From the NCBI GenBank assembly GCA_910587895.1, contig CAJUOE010000313.1:1-19017 (forward strand): a stretch of DNA of 19,017 nt. The letters run 5' to 3'. Below, in pieces: positions 8,138 through 15,939 of this stretch. This stretch comes from an uncultured Lachnospiraceae bacterium. GTDB taxonomy: Bacteria > Bacillota > Clostridia > Lachnospirales > Lachnospiraceae. Both the position numbers and the translations under genes were made by a program. Every line of letters starts with the position of its first letter. Within the stretch, counting starts at the first letter, position 1. The notes under the pieces were generated by a model. That model did not search any database, was not told where the DNA came from, and saw only the letters and a list, made by a program, of their open reading frames with translations.

Positions 8138-9268
8138 TCACTGCATCCTGCTCACAAAATCCGCCATCGCCTCTGAAATCTTAATCTGCTGCGGGCAGAC
8201 CGCCTCACAGCTTCTGCATCCCACGCAGGCGTCCGGTTTCTTGTCCTTTGGCATCGCCTGCAAGGCCATCGGCGCAATGAACCCGCCTTCCGTGTAACTG
8301 TGCTCATTGTAAAGCCCCAGCAGGGAAGGGATGTCCAGCCCCTGCGGGCAATGGCTTACACAGTAATGGCAAGACGTGCAGGGAACCGTCTTTGATTTCA
8401 GCATATCGGCGGCAATCTCCTGCAACGCGTCAAATTCCTGCTGATCCAGGGGCTGTTCGCTCTCAAACGTGTGGATATTTTCTTTGAGCTGTTCAAAATT
8501 GGACATACCCGAGAGCGTCACCACCACTTCCGGCAACGATTGCAGGAAACGAAATGCCATGCTGGCAGCAGTCTCCTGCGGCCGCAGCGCTTTTAATTTC
8601 TCCACTTCCTCCTGCTGCAAATTGCACAGCCTTCCGCCGCGCAAAGGCTCCATCACCCATACCGGTATCTTGTACTCCGAAAGCAATTCCACCTTCGCCT
8701 TTGCGTCCTGGAACGACCAGTCCAGCCAGTTCAGCTGTATCTGGCAAAACTCCATTTGCGCGCCGTACGCATCCAGGAACCGTTTCATCACCTCACAGCT
8801 TCCATGTGCGGAAAATCCCAGATGACGGATGCGGCCATTCTTTTTCTGCTCCATGAGATAATCATAAATATGGTATTTCTCATCGAGATACGCGTCAATG
8901 TTCATCTCACATACATTGTGGAACAGATAAAAGTCAAAATAGTCAACCCCCAGTTTTTCAAGCTGGCGTTCAAAAATCTCCTCCACCTTATCCATGTTCG
9001 TAAGGTCGTAACCCGGAAATTTAGTAGCAAGGTAAAACTTCTCCCTCGGATATTTCTTAAGGATCCTGCCCATCACAAGTTCCGAATTCCCACCGTGGTA
9101 ACCCCACGCCGTATCATAGTAATTGATGCCTTGTTCCATGGCATAGGCAACCATCTCAGCAGTCTTGCCCTCATCAATCTCTGCATCGTTCCCATCAACA
9201 ACCGGAAGACGCATCGCCCCCATTCCAAGCGCAGATAATTTTAAATCCTGAAACTCCTTATAAACCAT
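8138..9268 (-). CDS. Aldo/keto reductase with C-terminal two-[4Fe-4S] ferredoxin domain
   Basis: Predicted cytoplasmic oxidoreductase of 376 residues. The N-terminal 290 residues form an aldo/keto reductase barrel. The catalytic tetrad is visible as Asp52 and Tyr57 (YDTAWGYHGGNSE), Lys83 (ATKFPG) and His117 (LFHNV). The C-terminal part has two cluster motifs, CTSCHYCVSHCP (Cys297, 300, 303, 307) and CVGCRSCEAVCP (Cys348, 351, 354, 358). This architecture is common in anaerobic clostridia. The physiological substrate is generally unknown; the ferredoxin part suggests electrons may come from or go to an iron-sulfur carrier as well as NAD(P)H. The start at 9268 has AAGGTAGG upstream. It begins 21 nt after the upstream GTPase gene ends, so the two are probably cotranscribed. 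The stop lies 113 nt before the start of the lyase-like gene. Confidence 0.92.
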   Translation of the reverse strand: MVYKEFQDLKLSALGMGAMRLPVVDGNDAEIDEGKTAEMVAYAMEQGINYYDTAWGYHGGNSELVMGRILKKYPREKFYLATKFPGYDLTNMDKVEEIFERQLEKLGVDYFDFYLFHNVCEMNIDAYLDEKYHIYDYLMEQKKNGRIRHLGFSAHGSCEVMKRFLDAYGAQMEFCQIQLNWLDWSFQDAKAKVELLSEYKIPVWVMEPLRGGRLCNLQQEEVEKLKALRPQETAASMAFRFLQSLPEVVVTLSGMSNFEQLKENIHTFESEQPLDQQEFDALQEIAADMLKSKTVPCTSCHYCVSHCPQGLDIPSLLGLYNEHSYTEGGFIAPMALQAMPKDKKPDACVGCRSCEAVCPQQIKISEAMADFVSRMQ

Positions 9269-9289
9269 ACCAACCTACCTTACCCTTTC

Positions 9290-10231
9290 TCAGCTAAAAT
9301 AAATGTACTCGTCCTCCGGTTTCTCCGCCGGCTCTATGTCCAGGGCATACAATACCGGACCCTTGCCCCTGTATTCCAGTGCAAATTCACTCTTCATCTC
9401 CGCCGTGACATTGACCCATGATTTGTGCGGAATCTCCGCCGCCTTGCCGTACTTGCATTTAAAGCCGATAAACGTCATGTCGTCCACGCAGCAGGTCATC
9501 GCAAAACGCCCCGGCACAAGCACATCCTTCTTCATCTTCTCCGGGCGGTAGACGTATGCTAGGAAACGCACTTTCCTGCCCTCATATTTCTTAGGATCCT
9601 CCAGCGCATCCATGTACCAGATGCCGTAATCCATATCCGTAATCTCTATGATATCCTGATTGAGATCATAGGGAAGCTCTTCCATATCATTCTCATCTAT
9701 CGTACCGTCTTTTCGCTCATAGGCAATCTGCGCCCGACGGTTTACCACCTTGACTGCACGGCGGAATTTGCCCTTCGGCGTATCGTCATCGCAGCGGTTG
9801 AAAATGACGACGTCCGCCGCAAACAGCTGCTCCATAATCATCGTGCGCATATTTGCCTGGTACATCTCAAACGTCGTGGCGTCCACCGTGGCAAGCGCCT
9901 GCACTAAAATCCAGTCCTTCGGCAGCTCCGTCTCCAGGAATGTCGCCATCTGCCAGGTTCCATTGTACTCGATAAATACCTGGTTCGGCTGACAGGAAAG
10001 CTGCAGCTCTTTTAACTTTGCCACTGTAAATTCTTCTTCCTCTTCGATCATTACCATCCGGGCATTCACTTTCTCAAGTTCCGCCTCGTCAAACTCCACT
10101 TCCCCGTCTTCACAGAGAATTAAAAGTGTTTTTCCACCCTCGCCGAAATCGCCGTCTATCAGCGTTTCGCGAATCAGGGTGCTCTTTCCGCTGTCCATGA
10201 ATCCGGAAAATAAATATACTGGAATTTCCAT
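9290..10231 (-). CDS. COG0523/CobW-type GTPase fused to a YcgQ-like (DUF1980) domain
   Basis: Predicted cytoplasmic P-loop GTPase of 313 residues. Walker A is GFMDSGKST (10-18). A Walker B-like VFIEYNG lies near 85-91, and FNRCD (144-148) fits the guanine-specificity NKxD motif. The usual CxCC metal motif of COG0523 proteins is absent; the equivalent region reads LILCEDGEVEFDE. The C-terminal part (about 225-305) does not look like the usual CobW C-terminal domain. It has the pattern YEGRKVRFLAYVYR, RFAMTCCVDDMTFIGF and SWVNVTAEM, which resembles the soluble C-terminal domain of YcgQ-family (TIGR03943/DUF1980) proteins, encoded beside a putative permease (YcgR, DUF318) in Bacillus. That match is from memory of the pattern. 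It starts 43 nt after the His-rich GTPase gene, with GGGAGG 10 nt before the ATG. A role in metal delivery with its neighbour is inferred. Confidence 0.85.
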   Translation of the reverse strand: MEIPVYLFSGFMDSGKSTLIRETLIDGDFGEGGKTLLILCEDGEVEFDEAELEKVNARMVMIEEEEEFTVAKLKELQLSCQPNQVFIEYNGTWQMATFLETELPKDWILVQALATVDATTFEMYQANMRTMIMEQLFAADVVIFNRCDDDTPKGKFRRAVKVVNRRAQIAYERKDGTIDENDMEELPYDLNQDIIEITDMDYGIWYMDALEDPKKYEGRKVRFLAYVYRPEKMKKDVLVPGRFAMTCCVDDMTFIGFKCKYGKAAEIPHKSWVNVTAEMKSEFALEYRGKGPVLYALDIEPAEKPEDEYIYFS

Positions 10232-10274
10232 GTATTCACAACCTCCCTTCTAAATTCTAAGCCTGGCTGTCCCA

Positions 10275-11441
10275 TTATAAGCCAAACAGCTCCATCAGTC
10301 TTGCATCTTCGATATCCGTGCCGATCACGCACAGCCGGCCGGTATAATCTGCCTCTCCCGTCCTAAGCTCATACTCGCCATCCACCATATCAAAATAAAT
10401 CCACGTTCCGTCCTCACACGGCACAATGCCTTTCGCGCGCAGAATGCTGCCATAATCCTCTGTCTCACAAAACGCTTTTAACGCCTGTTCCACCGTCTCC
10501 CGCGCAAATACATGCGGCGTTTCCCTGCCCCAGCTCGTAAACACCTCATCCGCATGATGATGGTGGTGATCGTGCCCATGCTCATGATCGTGATGCTCAT
10601 GGTCGTGATCGTGGCAGCCGCAGGTGCAGCCCTCTCCATGCTCATGGTCATGATCGTGATGTTCATGGTCGTGATCGTGATGTTCGTGATGCTCGTGCTC
10701 ATGCTCATGATGCTCATGATCGTGATGGTGCTCATGCTCATGATGCTCATGATCGTGATGGTGCTCATGCTCATGATGCTCATGATCGTGATGGTGCTCA
10801 TGGTGGTGGTGCTCATGCTCCTCCATCAATTCTTCTTCCATGGTTTTCTGCTGCTCAATCACCTTATAAATCTGTTTGCCATCTATCTCATCCCACGGCG
10901 TCGTGATGATTGCCGCCTTCGGGTTCTTCTCCCGGATGGCCTCTACGACGACCTCCGTCTGCTCCGGCTTAATATTCTGCGTGCGGCTCAACACAATCAC
11001 CGTCGCATACTCAATCTGGTTATTGAAGAATTCCCCAAACGCCTTCATCTGCTTGGTGGCTTTCGGCGTATTGACTACCGTGATCCTGCCATTTAATTTT
11101 ACTTCATTCTCCTCTTCCACTTCCCGGACAGACTTCATCACATCGGACAGCTTTCCCACGCCGGAAGGCTCAATCAGAATACGGTCCGGATGAAAACGTT
11201 CCATCACTTCCCTCAAATTCTTCCCAAAATCACCTACCAGAGAGCAGCAGATGCAGCCGGAATTCAATTCACTGATTTCAATTCCCGCATCTTTCAGGAA
11301 ACCGCCGTCAATGCCAATCTCCCCGAACTCGTTTTCAATCAGCACAATCTTCTCTCCCTGAAAAACGTCCTCTAACATCTTCTTGATGAATGTCGTCTTT
11401 CCCGCTCCTAAAAATCCTGAAATAATATCAATCTTTGTCAT
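10275..11441 (-). CDS. COG0523/CobW-family GTPase metallochaperone with a long His-rich insert
   Basis: Predicted cytoplasmic G3E GTPase of 388 residues. Walker A is GFLGAGKTT (9-17), the metal-binding CxCC is GCICC (Cys63, 65, 66), and the Walker B region is ILIEPSGVG (88-96). The guanine-specificity position reads VLSRTQN near 150-156 instead of NKxD, which is unusual. Between the G domain and the C-terminal domain is a region of about 88 residues (about 208-295) made almost only of His, Glu and Asp, with about 50 histidines and an embedded CTCGC. It is a likely Zn, Ni or Co buffer. Family members deliver metals to enzymes, with Zn(II) the best-supported case. The ATG at 11441 has AGGAGG 9 nt upstream, inside the end of the DUF2156 gene; the gap between the two genes is 3 nt. 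No Zur-like palindrome was seen near this gene. Confidence 0.93.
   Translation of the reverse strand: MTKIDIISGFLGAGKTTFIKKMLEDVFQGEKIVLIENEFGEIGIDGGFLKDAGIEISELNSGCICCSLVGDFGKNLREVMERFHPDRILIEPSGVGKLSDVMKSVREVEEENEVKLNGRITVVNTPKATKQMKAFGEFFNNQIEYATVIVLSRTQNIKPEQTEVVVEAIREKNPKAAIITTPWDEIDGKQIYKVIEQQKTMEEELMEEHEHHHHEHHHDHEHHEHEHHHDHEHHEHEHHHDHEHHEHEHEHHEHHDHDHEHHDHDHEHGEGCTCGCHDHDHEHHDHEHGHDHHHHHADEVFTSWGRETPHVFARETVEQALKAFCETEDYGSILRAKGIVPCEDGTWIYFDMVDGEYELRTGEADYTGRLCVIGTDIEDARLMELFGL
10709..10807. repeat. 33-bp tandem repeat inside the His-rich GTPase gene
   Basis: Two perfect copies (10709-10741, 10742-10774) and a third (10775-10807) that diverges at its end, each encoding an 11-residue block of His, Glu and Asp. 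The perfect identity at the DNA level, beyond what the amino acids need, suggests recent expansion by slippage or unequal recombination, so the length probably varies between strains. Confidence 0.9.
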
Positions 11442-11444
11442 CTC

Positions 11445-12365
11445 TCATTCCTCCTGATTTTTTCGCAATGTTACATTACCCTTTTCTACCAGAAATGCCG
11501 GGCGATAAGAAAGTTTCGCCTTGCGAAGCCCTTCCGCGCCGGTATCCTCCTCACGGTTCACATACGCATATCCCTGCGCCACATGTTCCACAAACTGCTG
11601 ATTAATCATTGGATATGCACCCTGTATTTCGGCATATGCCTTCTCAATGTGAACCACATACGTATCCGGGTTCAAGGGCTCGCCAATCGTAAAAGCTATG
11701 ACCTCGCCGCCCGGCTTCGCCCTCAGCAGCCCGCCCTGAAGCTCCAGTTCTTCCATCAGCCGCAATGCGTTCAACGTAACGCACATCTCATCCCGTTTCT
11801 CCACATCGTGCTCACACTGCATTTCCTCACGCCACCGAAGCGCCATCTGAAAACAGTCCTCCACGTTCTTTGGAGTAATCGGCTCGTACACCCAGTCCGG
11901 ATTGCTCTCTTTAAAACGATTGATATGGTTGCGCTTGCCATGGAGCTTTTTCCCGGCAAGGCTCGTAAGTTTCTCCGTCTCATACACATAGTCCGCAGAA
12001 TCCCGGTTATACGAAATCTGAAATTTCTGCGGATACCATGTCTCCAGCAATTCAAACTCTTTCTCCTGCACGATATACATATGAAATTCCGCGTTCTGTG
12101 CCTCAAACCACGCAAACATTTTATCCAGCGCCTTTTTTATCTGTTCCTGTCCGCCGATGGGAAATGTAATGCTTGGCTCCCCATTCTCCCGGGAACCACA
12201 AAATATCAGCGCATCTTCCACAATCGCAAATTCTGTGTGGTATTTCCTGCTCCAGAGATAAATATTGGCAAAAACCAAATCACAGCTGCGATATGGTTTT
12301 TGGTTCAGATATCCCTGAAGAAGTTCTCTGTCTTCCAATTCAATCCTGCGAAACGATATCTCCAT
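11445..12365 (-). CDS. DUF2156 protein (phosphatidylglycerol lysyltransferase C-terminal-like, GNAT fold)
   Basis: Protein of 306 residues, predicted soluble, with no membrane segment. Features typical of DUF2156 proteins include LAGKKLHGKRNHINRF (about 135-150), the central GLLRAKPGGEVIAFTIGE and the end EDTGAEGLRKAKLSYRPAFL. The family is the stand-alone version of the catalytic domain of MprF/LysX lipid aminoacyltransferases, which move an amino acid from aminoacyl-tRNA to phosphatidylglycerol. It lacks the flippase part, so lipid modification here is not established, and transfer to another acceptor is possible. It begins 17 nt after the ABC transporter stop and ends 3 nt before the His-rich GTPase start, so translational coupling with both is likely. 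The start codon is preceded by AGGA. Confidence 0.85.
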   Translation of the reverse strand: MEISFRRIELEDRELLQGYLNQKPYRSCDLVFANIYLWSRKYHTEFAIVEDALIFCGSRENGEPSITFPIGGQEQIKKALDKMFAWFEAQNAEFHMYIVQEKEFELLETWYPQKFQISYNRDSADYVYETEKLTSLAGKKLHGKRNHINRFKESNPDWVYEPITPKNVEDCFQMALRWREEMQCEHDVEKRDEMCVTLNALRLMEELELQGGLLRAKPGGEVIAFTIGEPLNPDTYVVHIEKAYAEIQGAYPMINQQFVEHVAQGYAYVNREEDTGAEGLRKAKLSYRPAFLVEKGNVTLRKNQEE

Positions 12366-12382
12366 AGTAGTCCTGTAATCTC

Positions 12383-14179
12383 CTATTCTGTCATTCTTGC
12401 GATGCCTGCACCATTTGCAGAACCGCCTGCATCATTTGCAGAACCGCCTACAAACTGTACGCTGTACAGTTTTGCATAAATGCCGTTTTTCTGTAATAAT
12501 TCCTCATGCGTACCCTCTTCCTCAATCCCCATGTCGGTCAATACCAGAATCTTCTGCGCATTGCGGATGGTGGACAGCCTGTGGGCAATCACAAGCGTCG
12601 TACGGTTCTTTGCAAGTTTCTCCAACGATTCCTGCACGATGCGCTCACTCTCATTATCCAGCGACGACGTCGCCTCGTCAAATATAAGTATGGGCGGATT
12701 TTTCAAAAATACCCTGGCTATGGACAATCTTTGTTTCTGTCCGCCCGATAATTTTACGCCGCGCTGTCCGATGTCCGTATCATATCCATCCGGCAGCGAC
12801 ATAATAAATTCATGGGCGTTGGCATTCTTAGCCGCCTCGATAATTTCCTCCCGCGTAGCATCCGGCCGGCCGTAACGAATATTCTCCAGCACGGTTCCCA
12901 CAAACAGATACACGTCCTGCTGCACAATCCCAATCTGGCTGCGCAGGCTCTTTAAGGTAAGGTCGCGGACGTCCATCCCGTCAATGCGCACCGCGCCGGA
13001 AGACACATCATAAAAACGTGGAATCAGATTGCACAGCGTACTCTTTCCCGCTCCGGAAGAGCCGACCAGCGCAACATAATCACCAGCCCGCACGGTAAGG
13101 TTGATGTGGTGAAGCACCGTCTCCGTATGATCCTCATAATGAAAGGACACATCGTCAAATGTAATGTCCCCTTTTACCGCCGTAAGCTCCACAGCCCCGG
13201 GACGATTCTCGATATCCGGCTGGATTTCCATCATCTCCACAAAACGCTCATAGCCGGTATATCCGTTCTGAAACTGCTCGGTAAATGTTATCAGCTTTTT
13301 CACCGGATCTGTAAAGGTGTTGATATAAAGCAGGAACGTCACAAGATCCGCTATGTCCACCTGCCCGTCTGTAATCATCATCGCTCCCACAATCAGCGCC
13401 GCAATCGTAATCAGCGTTGTCAGTGCGCCCAGCCCGGAATTATAGCCGCCCATATAATAGTAGCTGTTCTTCTTTGCCGCCAGAAATCCCCGGTTTCCTT
13501 CCTCAAACTTCTCAAGCTCCAGCTCCTCATTGGCAAATGATTTCACCACACGGATACCGGAAAGGTTATCCTCAATCCGGCTGTTGATATCCGCAATCTT
13601 CTCCCGGTTCCTTTTAAACGCGCGTTTCATCCGGGTGTTAAAATATGCGGCGTACACCAGCATCACCGGCACAAAGGCAAACGCAACCAGCGTCAGCCTC
13701 ACATCAATCTGGATTAGAATGACAAAAGACCCGATGATCTTAATAAAAGAAATCACCAGATCCTCCGGTCCATGATGTAATAGTTCGCTGATGTCAAATA
13801 AATCACTCGTGATACGCGACAGGAGCTGCCCTACCTTCTGATTATTAAAAAAAGAAAAAGACAGTTTCTGATAATGTGCAAAAATTTCCGCGCGCATATC
13901 ATACTCAATCCTGGCTCCCATCACATGGCCGTAATTTGCAATAAAATAATTACAGAAACACTCCACGGCAACCAGCGCCAGCATCACCACGCCAAGCCAT
14001 ACAATTTTGTCAAATGCCTGCCCGGAACCAAGCGCCAGCACTTCATTCGTAATGTATCGCACAATCAATGGGATCACCAGCGTGATTCCCGCGCCTACAA
14101 TGGCAAAAAACATATCCGCAAGAAACAAAGGCATGTATGGTTTGTAATACGATGCCAGTTTCTTTAATACCTTTCTCAT
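12383..14179 (-). CDS. ABC transporter, fused permease and ATP-binding protein (exporter type)
   Basis: Half-transporter of 598 residues for the cytoplasmic membrane. The N-terminal 300 residues form an ABC type-1 membrane domain with about six helices. The nucleotide-binding domain has Walker A GSSGAGKST (about 370-378), the signature LSGGQKQR (about 475-482), Walker B ILIFDEATSSLD (about 495-506) and the H-loop IAHRLST (about 530). All catalytic residues are present, so a homodimer would be functional. It resembles MsbA/BmrA-like lipid or multidrug exporters; the substrate is unknown. The ATG at 14179 has GGAAGGG 10 nt upstream and is preferred over an upstream TTG at 14209. The C-terminus carries an added tail, GGSANDAGGSANGAG, encoded by a 21-bp duplication. 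It follows the EAL gene after 89 nt with no clear terminator or promoter in between. Confidence 0.93.
   Translation of the reverse strand: MRKVLKKLASYYKPYMPLFLADMFFAIVGAGITLVIPLIVRYITNEVLALGSGQAFDKIVWLGVVMLALVAVECFCNYFIANYGHVMGARIEYDMRAEIFAHYQKLSFSFFNNQKVGQLLSRITSDLFDISELLHHGPEDLVISFIKIIGSFVILIQIDVRLTLVAFAFVPVMLVYAAYFNTRMKRAFKRNREKIADINSRIEDNLSGIRVVKSFANEELELEKFEEGNRGFLAAKKNSYYYMGGYNSGLGALTTLITIAALIVGAMMITDGQVDIADLVTFLLYINTFTDPVKKLITFTEQFQNGYTGYERFVEMMEIQPDIENRPGAVELTAVKGDITFDDVSFHYEDHTETVLHHINLTVRAGDYVALVGSSGAGKSTLCNLIPRFYDVSSGAVRIDGMDVRDLTLKSLRSQIGIVQQDVYLFVGTVLENIRYGRPDATREEIIEAAKNANAHEFIMSLPDGYDTDIGQRGVKLSGGQKQRLSIARVFLKNPPILIFDEATSSLDNESERIVQESLEKLAKNRTTLVIAHRLSTIRNAQKILVLTDMGIEEEGTHEELLQKNGIYAKLYSVQFVGGSANDAGGSANGAGIARMTE
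12408..12449. repeat. 21-bp tandem duplication at the 3' end of the ABC transporter gene
   Basis: Two 21-bp copies (12408-12428 and 12429-12449) differing at one position, encoding the near-identical heptapeptides GGSANDA and GGSANGA near the protein end. This looks like a small replication-slippage duplication that gave the exporter a flexible tail. Confidence 0.9.
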
Positions 14180-14268
14180 AAAATTGATTCCCTTCCAATT
14201 TGACTTCAACCCGACTACTGTCTGATTTTATTTATGTTTTATCTGTCTTCCGTCTGATTAATTTATCC

Positions 14269-15939
14269 TCATCCAATCTGCGCCAGTTTCTTTTCGAAAT
14301 CGGTTACCGCCAGCGGCCGATCGAAATAGAATCCCTGCGCCAGAAAACAGTTGCTCTCCTTCAAAAGCTTGATCTGCTCGACATTCTCCACGCCTTCTAC
14401 AATACATTCAATCTCCATATCCTGCGCCAGAGAGACAAGGTGACGGAACATCACGCGTTTGAGCCTGTCGTCATCCGACTTGTCAGGCAGAAAACTCTTA
14501 TCAATCTTAATCACATTCCATGGAAGTTCCCGTATCAGGTTCATGGAAGAATAACCCGTGCCAAAATCATCCACCGAGGTACTGATTCCCTCCCTGCGCA
14601 GCCCTGAAACCAGAGATTTCAGATGTTCGAGTTCCACATCCGTTCCCGTCTCCGTCAGCTCAATCTCAATATACTTATGCGGAACCTGGTATTTGTCCAC
14701 GATTGCAAGAATATTATTCAGCAAATCCATATCCCCCATGTGGACGCGCGAAAGGTTTACCGAAACGGTAACCACCTGCTTGCCCTCGTCCAGCCATCTG
14801 CGGATATCCCGACAGACATGCTCAAGCATATAGAAATCCAGCATACAGATCAGCTTGCTCTTCTCCAGGACAGGGATGAACTCTCCCGGCGCCACGACTT
14901 TTCCATTCTGGAACCAGCGGCACAACGCCTCTGCGCCGACAAGATGATAATTCTTTAGCTGAATTTTGGGCTGGTAATACACATGGAACTCCTCTTTCTC
15001 CAGGGCATCGGGAAGGTTCGCCTCTATCATCTTGCCAACCCGGATTCCCTGCATCAGTTCCGCGTCAAAAAATGCATATTCCGACTTACGCACATTCCGC
15101 GCCATATTGAGCGCCGTTCCCAGGCACTCCACAATGCTTGCCGCACTGTCACAGTTGGCGGGAATCATATAATAGCCGGCATGGGTCTTCACGCATACGT
15201 GCTTTCCCTCTTTCTCATCGTAGACAATCGACGTGCCCTTTAAATATTCCATCACTATGTTCAGGCTGCTCTTTAAAAACAACGCCACAAAAATGTCCCC
15301 GCTTACCCGGCAGACCATTTCCTTGCTGCCCAGCATAGCCTGAAACTGCCGTACAAACTTACCCAGTACCCGGCTTGCGCGTTCACGCCCAATCTGTTGG
15401 TTCACTACAGAAAAATGACGTATGTTAAACTGACATGCCGCATATTTGCCGATTTCTCCCTGCGATATGATCAGATTCGTCTTTTTCATAAACCAGGCCA
15501 TATTGTACATGCCAAGCTCCTGGTCGCGGAACGTAAGCCGCTCCACCACCTGCTGCATACGAATACGCCCGTTAAACGTAAGTAATATCTTCAGAAATAC
15601 CTGAATTTTCTCGCGCTCCGTCTCACTCCAGTCTTCCTCTCCCTGAAAAGGGTAGATTCCATACTGCATCATATTTCCTTCTTCGGTCCATTCCTTGAAG
15701 GTAATGCCTCTGTCCGTATCACACTCTCCCTCGTGGTAGAATACGGCGCGTCCACCCCATTTCTGTTCTTCGTAGCCCAGATTTTCATAGAAATCAGCCT
15801 CTACTTTTGCAATTCTGAGCACCTTGCATAAATTCTCCATCGCCCCTTGAATATCAGGATTGATGACATCCTGAATCTTTTCCATCTGAATGATGAACCT
15901 GTCAAGTGCCTGTGCATACTCTTTTACATCAAACGCCAT
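14269..15939 (-). CDS. EAL-domain cyclic-di-GMP phosphodiesterase with a degenerate GGDEF domain
   Basis: Predicted soluble protein of 556 residues with no membrane segment. An N-terminal region of about 120 residues has no recognised fold. Residues about 130-270 look like a decayed GGDEF domain in which the signature reads SGDIF, so cyclase activity is unlikely; it may be regulatory. The C-terminal EAL domain (about 310-550) keeps the residues of active phosphodiesterases: GAEAL (Glu337), VNLSR (Asn395), ELTET (Glu427), DDFGTG (Asp457, Asp458), IKID lysine, EGVE and AQGFYFDRPL. It should hydrolyse c-di-GMP to pGpG. The ATG at 15939 has AAGGGGG upstream and lies inside the 3' end of the PocR-domain gene (11-bp overlap), indicating translational coupling and probably joint function. 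An upstream TTG at 15963 is disfavoured. Confidence 0.92.
   Translation of the reverse strand: MAFDVKEYAQALDRFIIQMEKIQDVINPDIQGAMENLCKVLRIAKVEADFYENLGYEEQKWGGRAVFYHEGECDTDRGITFKEWTEEGNMMQYGIYPFQGEEDWSETEREKIQVFLKILLTFNGRIRMQQVVERLTFRDQELGMYNMAWFMKKTNLIISQGEIGKYAACQFNIRHFSVVNQQIGRERASRVLGKFVRQFQAMLGSKEMVCRVSGDIFVALFLKSSLNIVMEYLKGTSIVYDEKEGKHVCVKTHAGYYMIPANCDSAASIVECLGTALNMARNVRKSEYAFFDAELMQGIRVGKMIEANLPDALEKEEFHVYYQPKIQLKNYHLVGAEALCRWFQNGKVVAPGEFIPVLEKSKLICMLDFYMLEHVCRDIRRWLDEGKQVVTVSVNLSRVHMGDMDLLNNILAIVDKYQVPHKYIEIELTETGTDVELEHLKSLVSGLRREGISTSVDDFGTGYSSMNLIRELPWNVIKIDKSFLPDKSDDDRLKRVMFRHLVSLAQDMEIECIVEGVENVEQIKLLKESNCFLAQGFYFDRPLAVTDFEKKLAQIG

Noticed and set aside
10550..10820. A repeat array resembling CRISPR
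   Set aside because: The repeats are contiguous, in frame, and encode His, Glu and Asp; there are no unique spacers and no cas genes.
10512..11096. A plus-strand frame encoding a very hydrophobic Met/Val/Leu repeat protein
   Set aside because: It is the complement of the His-rich codons: CAT and CAC read backwards give ATG and GTG. The apparent membrane protein is an artefact.
14180..14268. A promoter or terminator in the 89-bp gap between the EAL and ABC genes
   Set aside because: TAAAAT is present, but no -35 box sits at a usable distance, and there is no stem with a U-tract.
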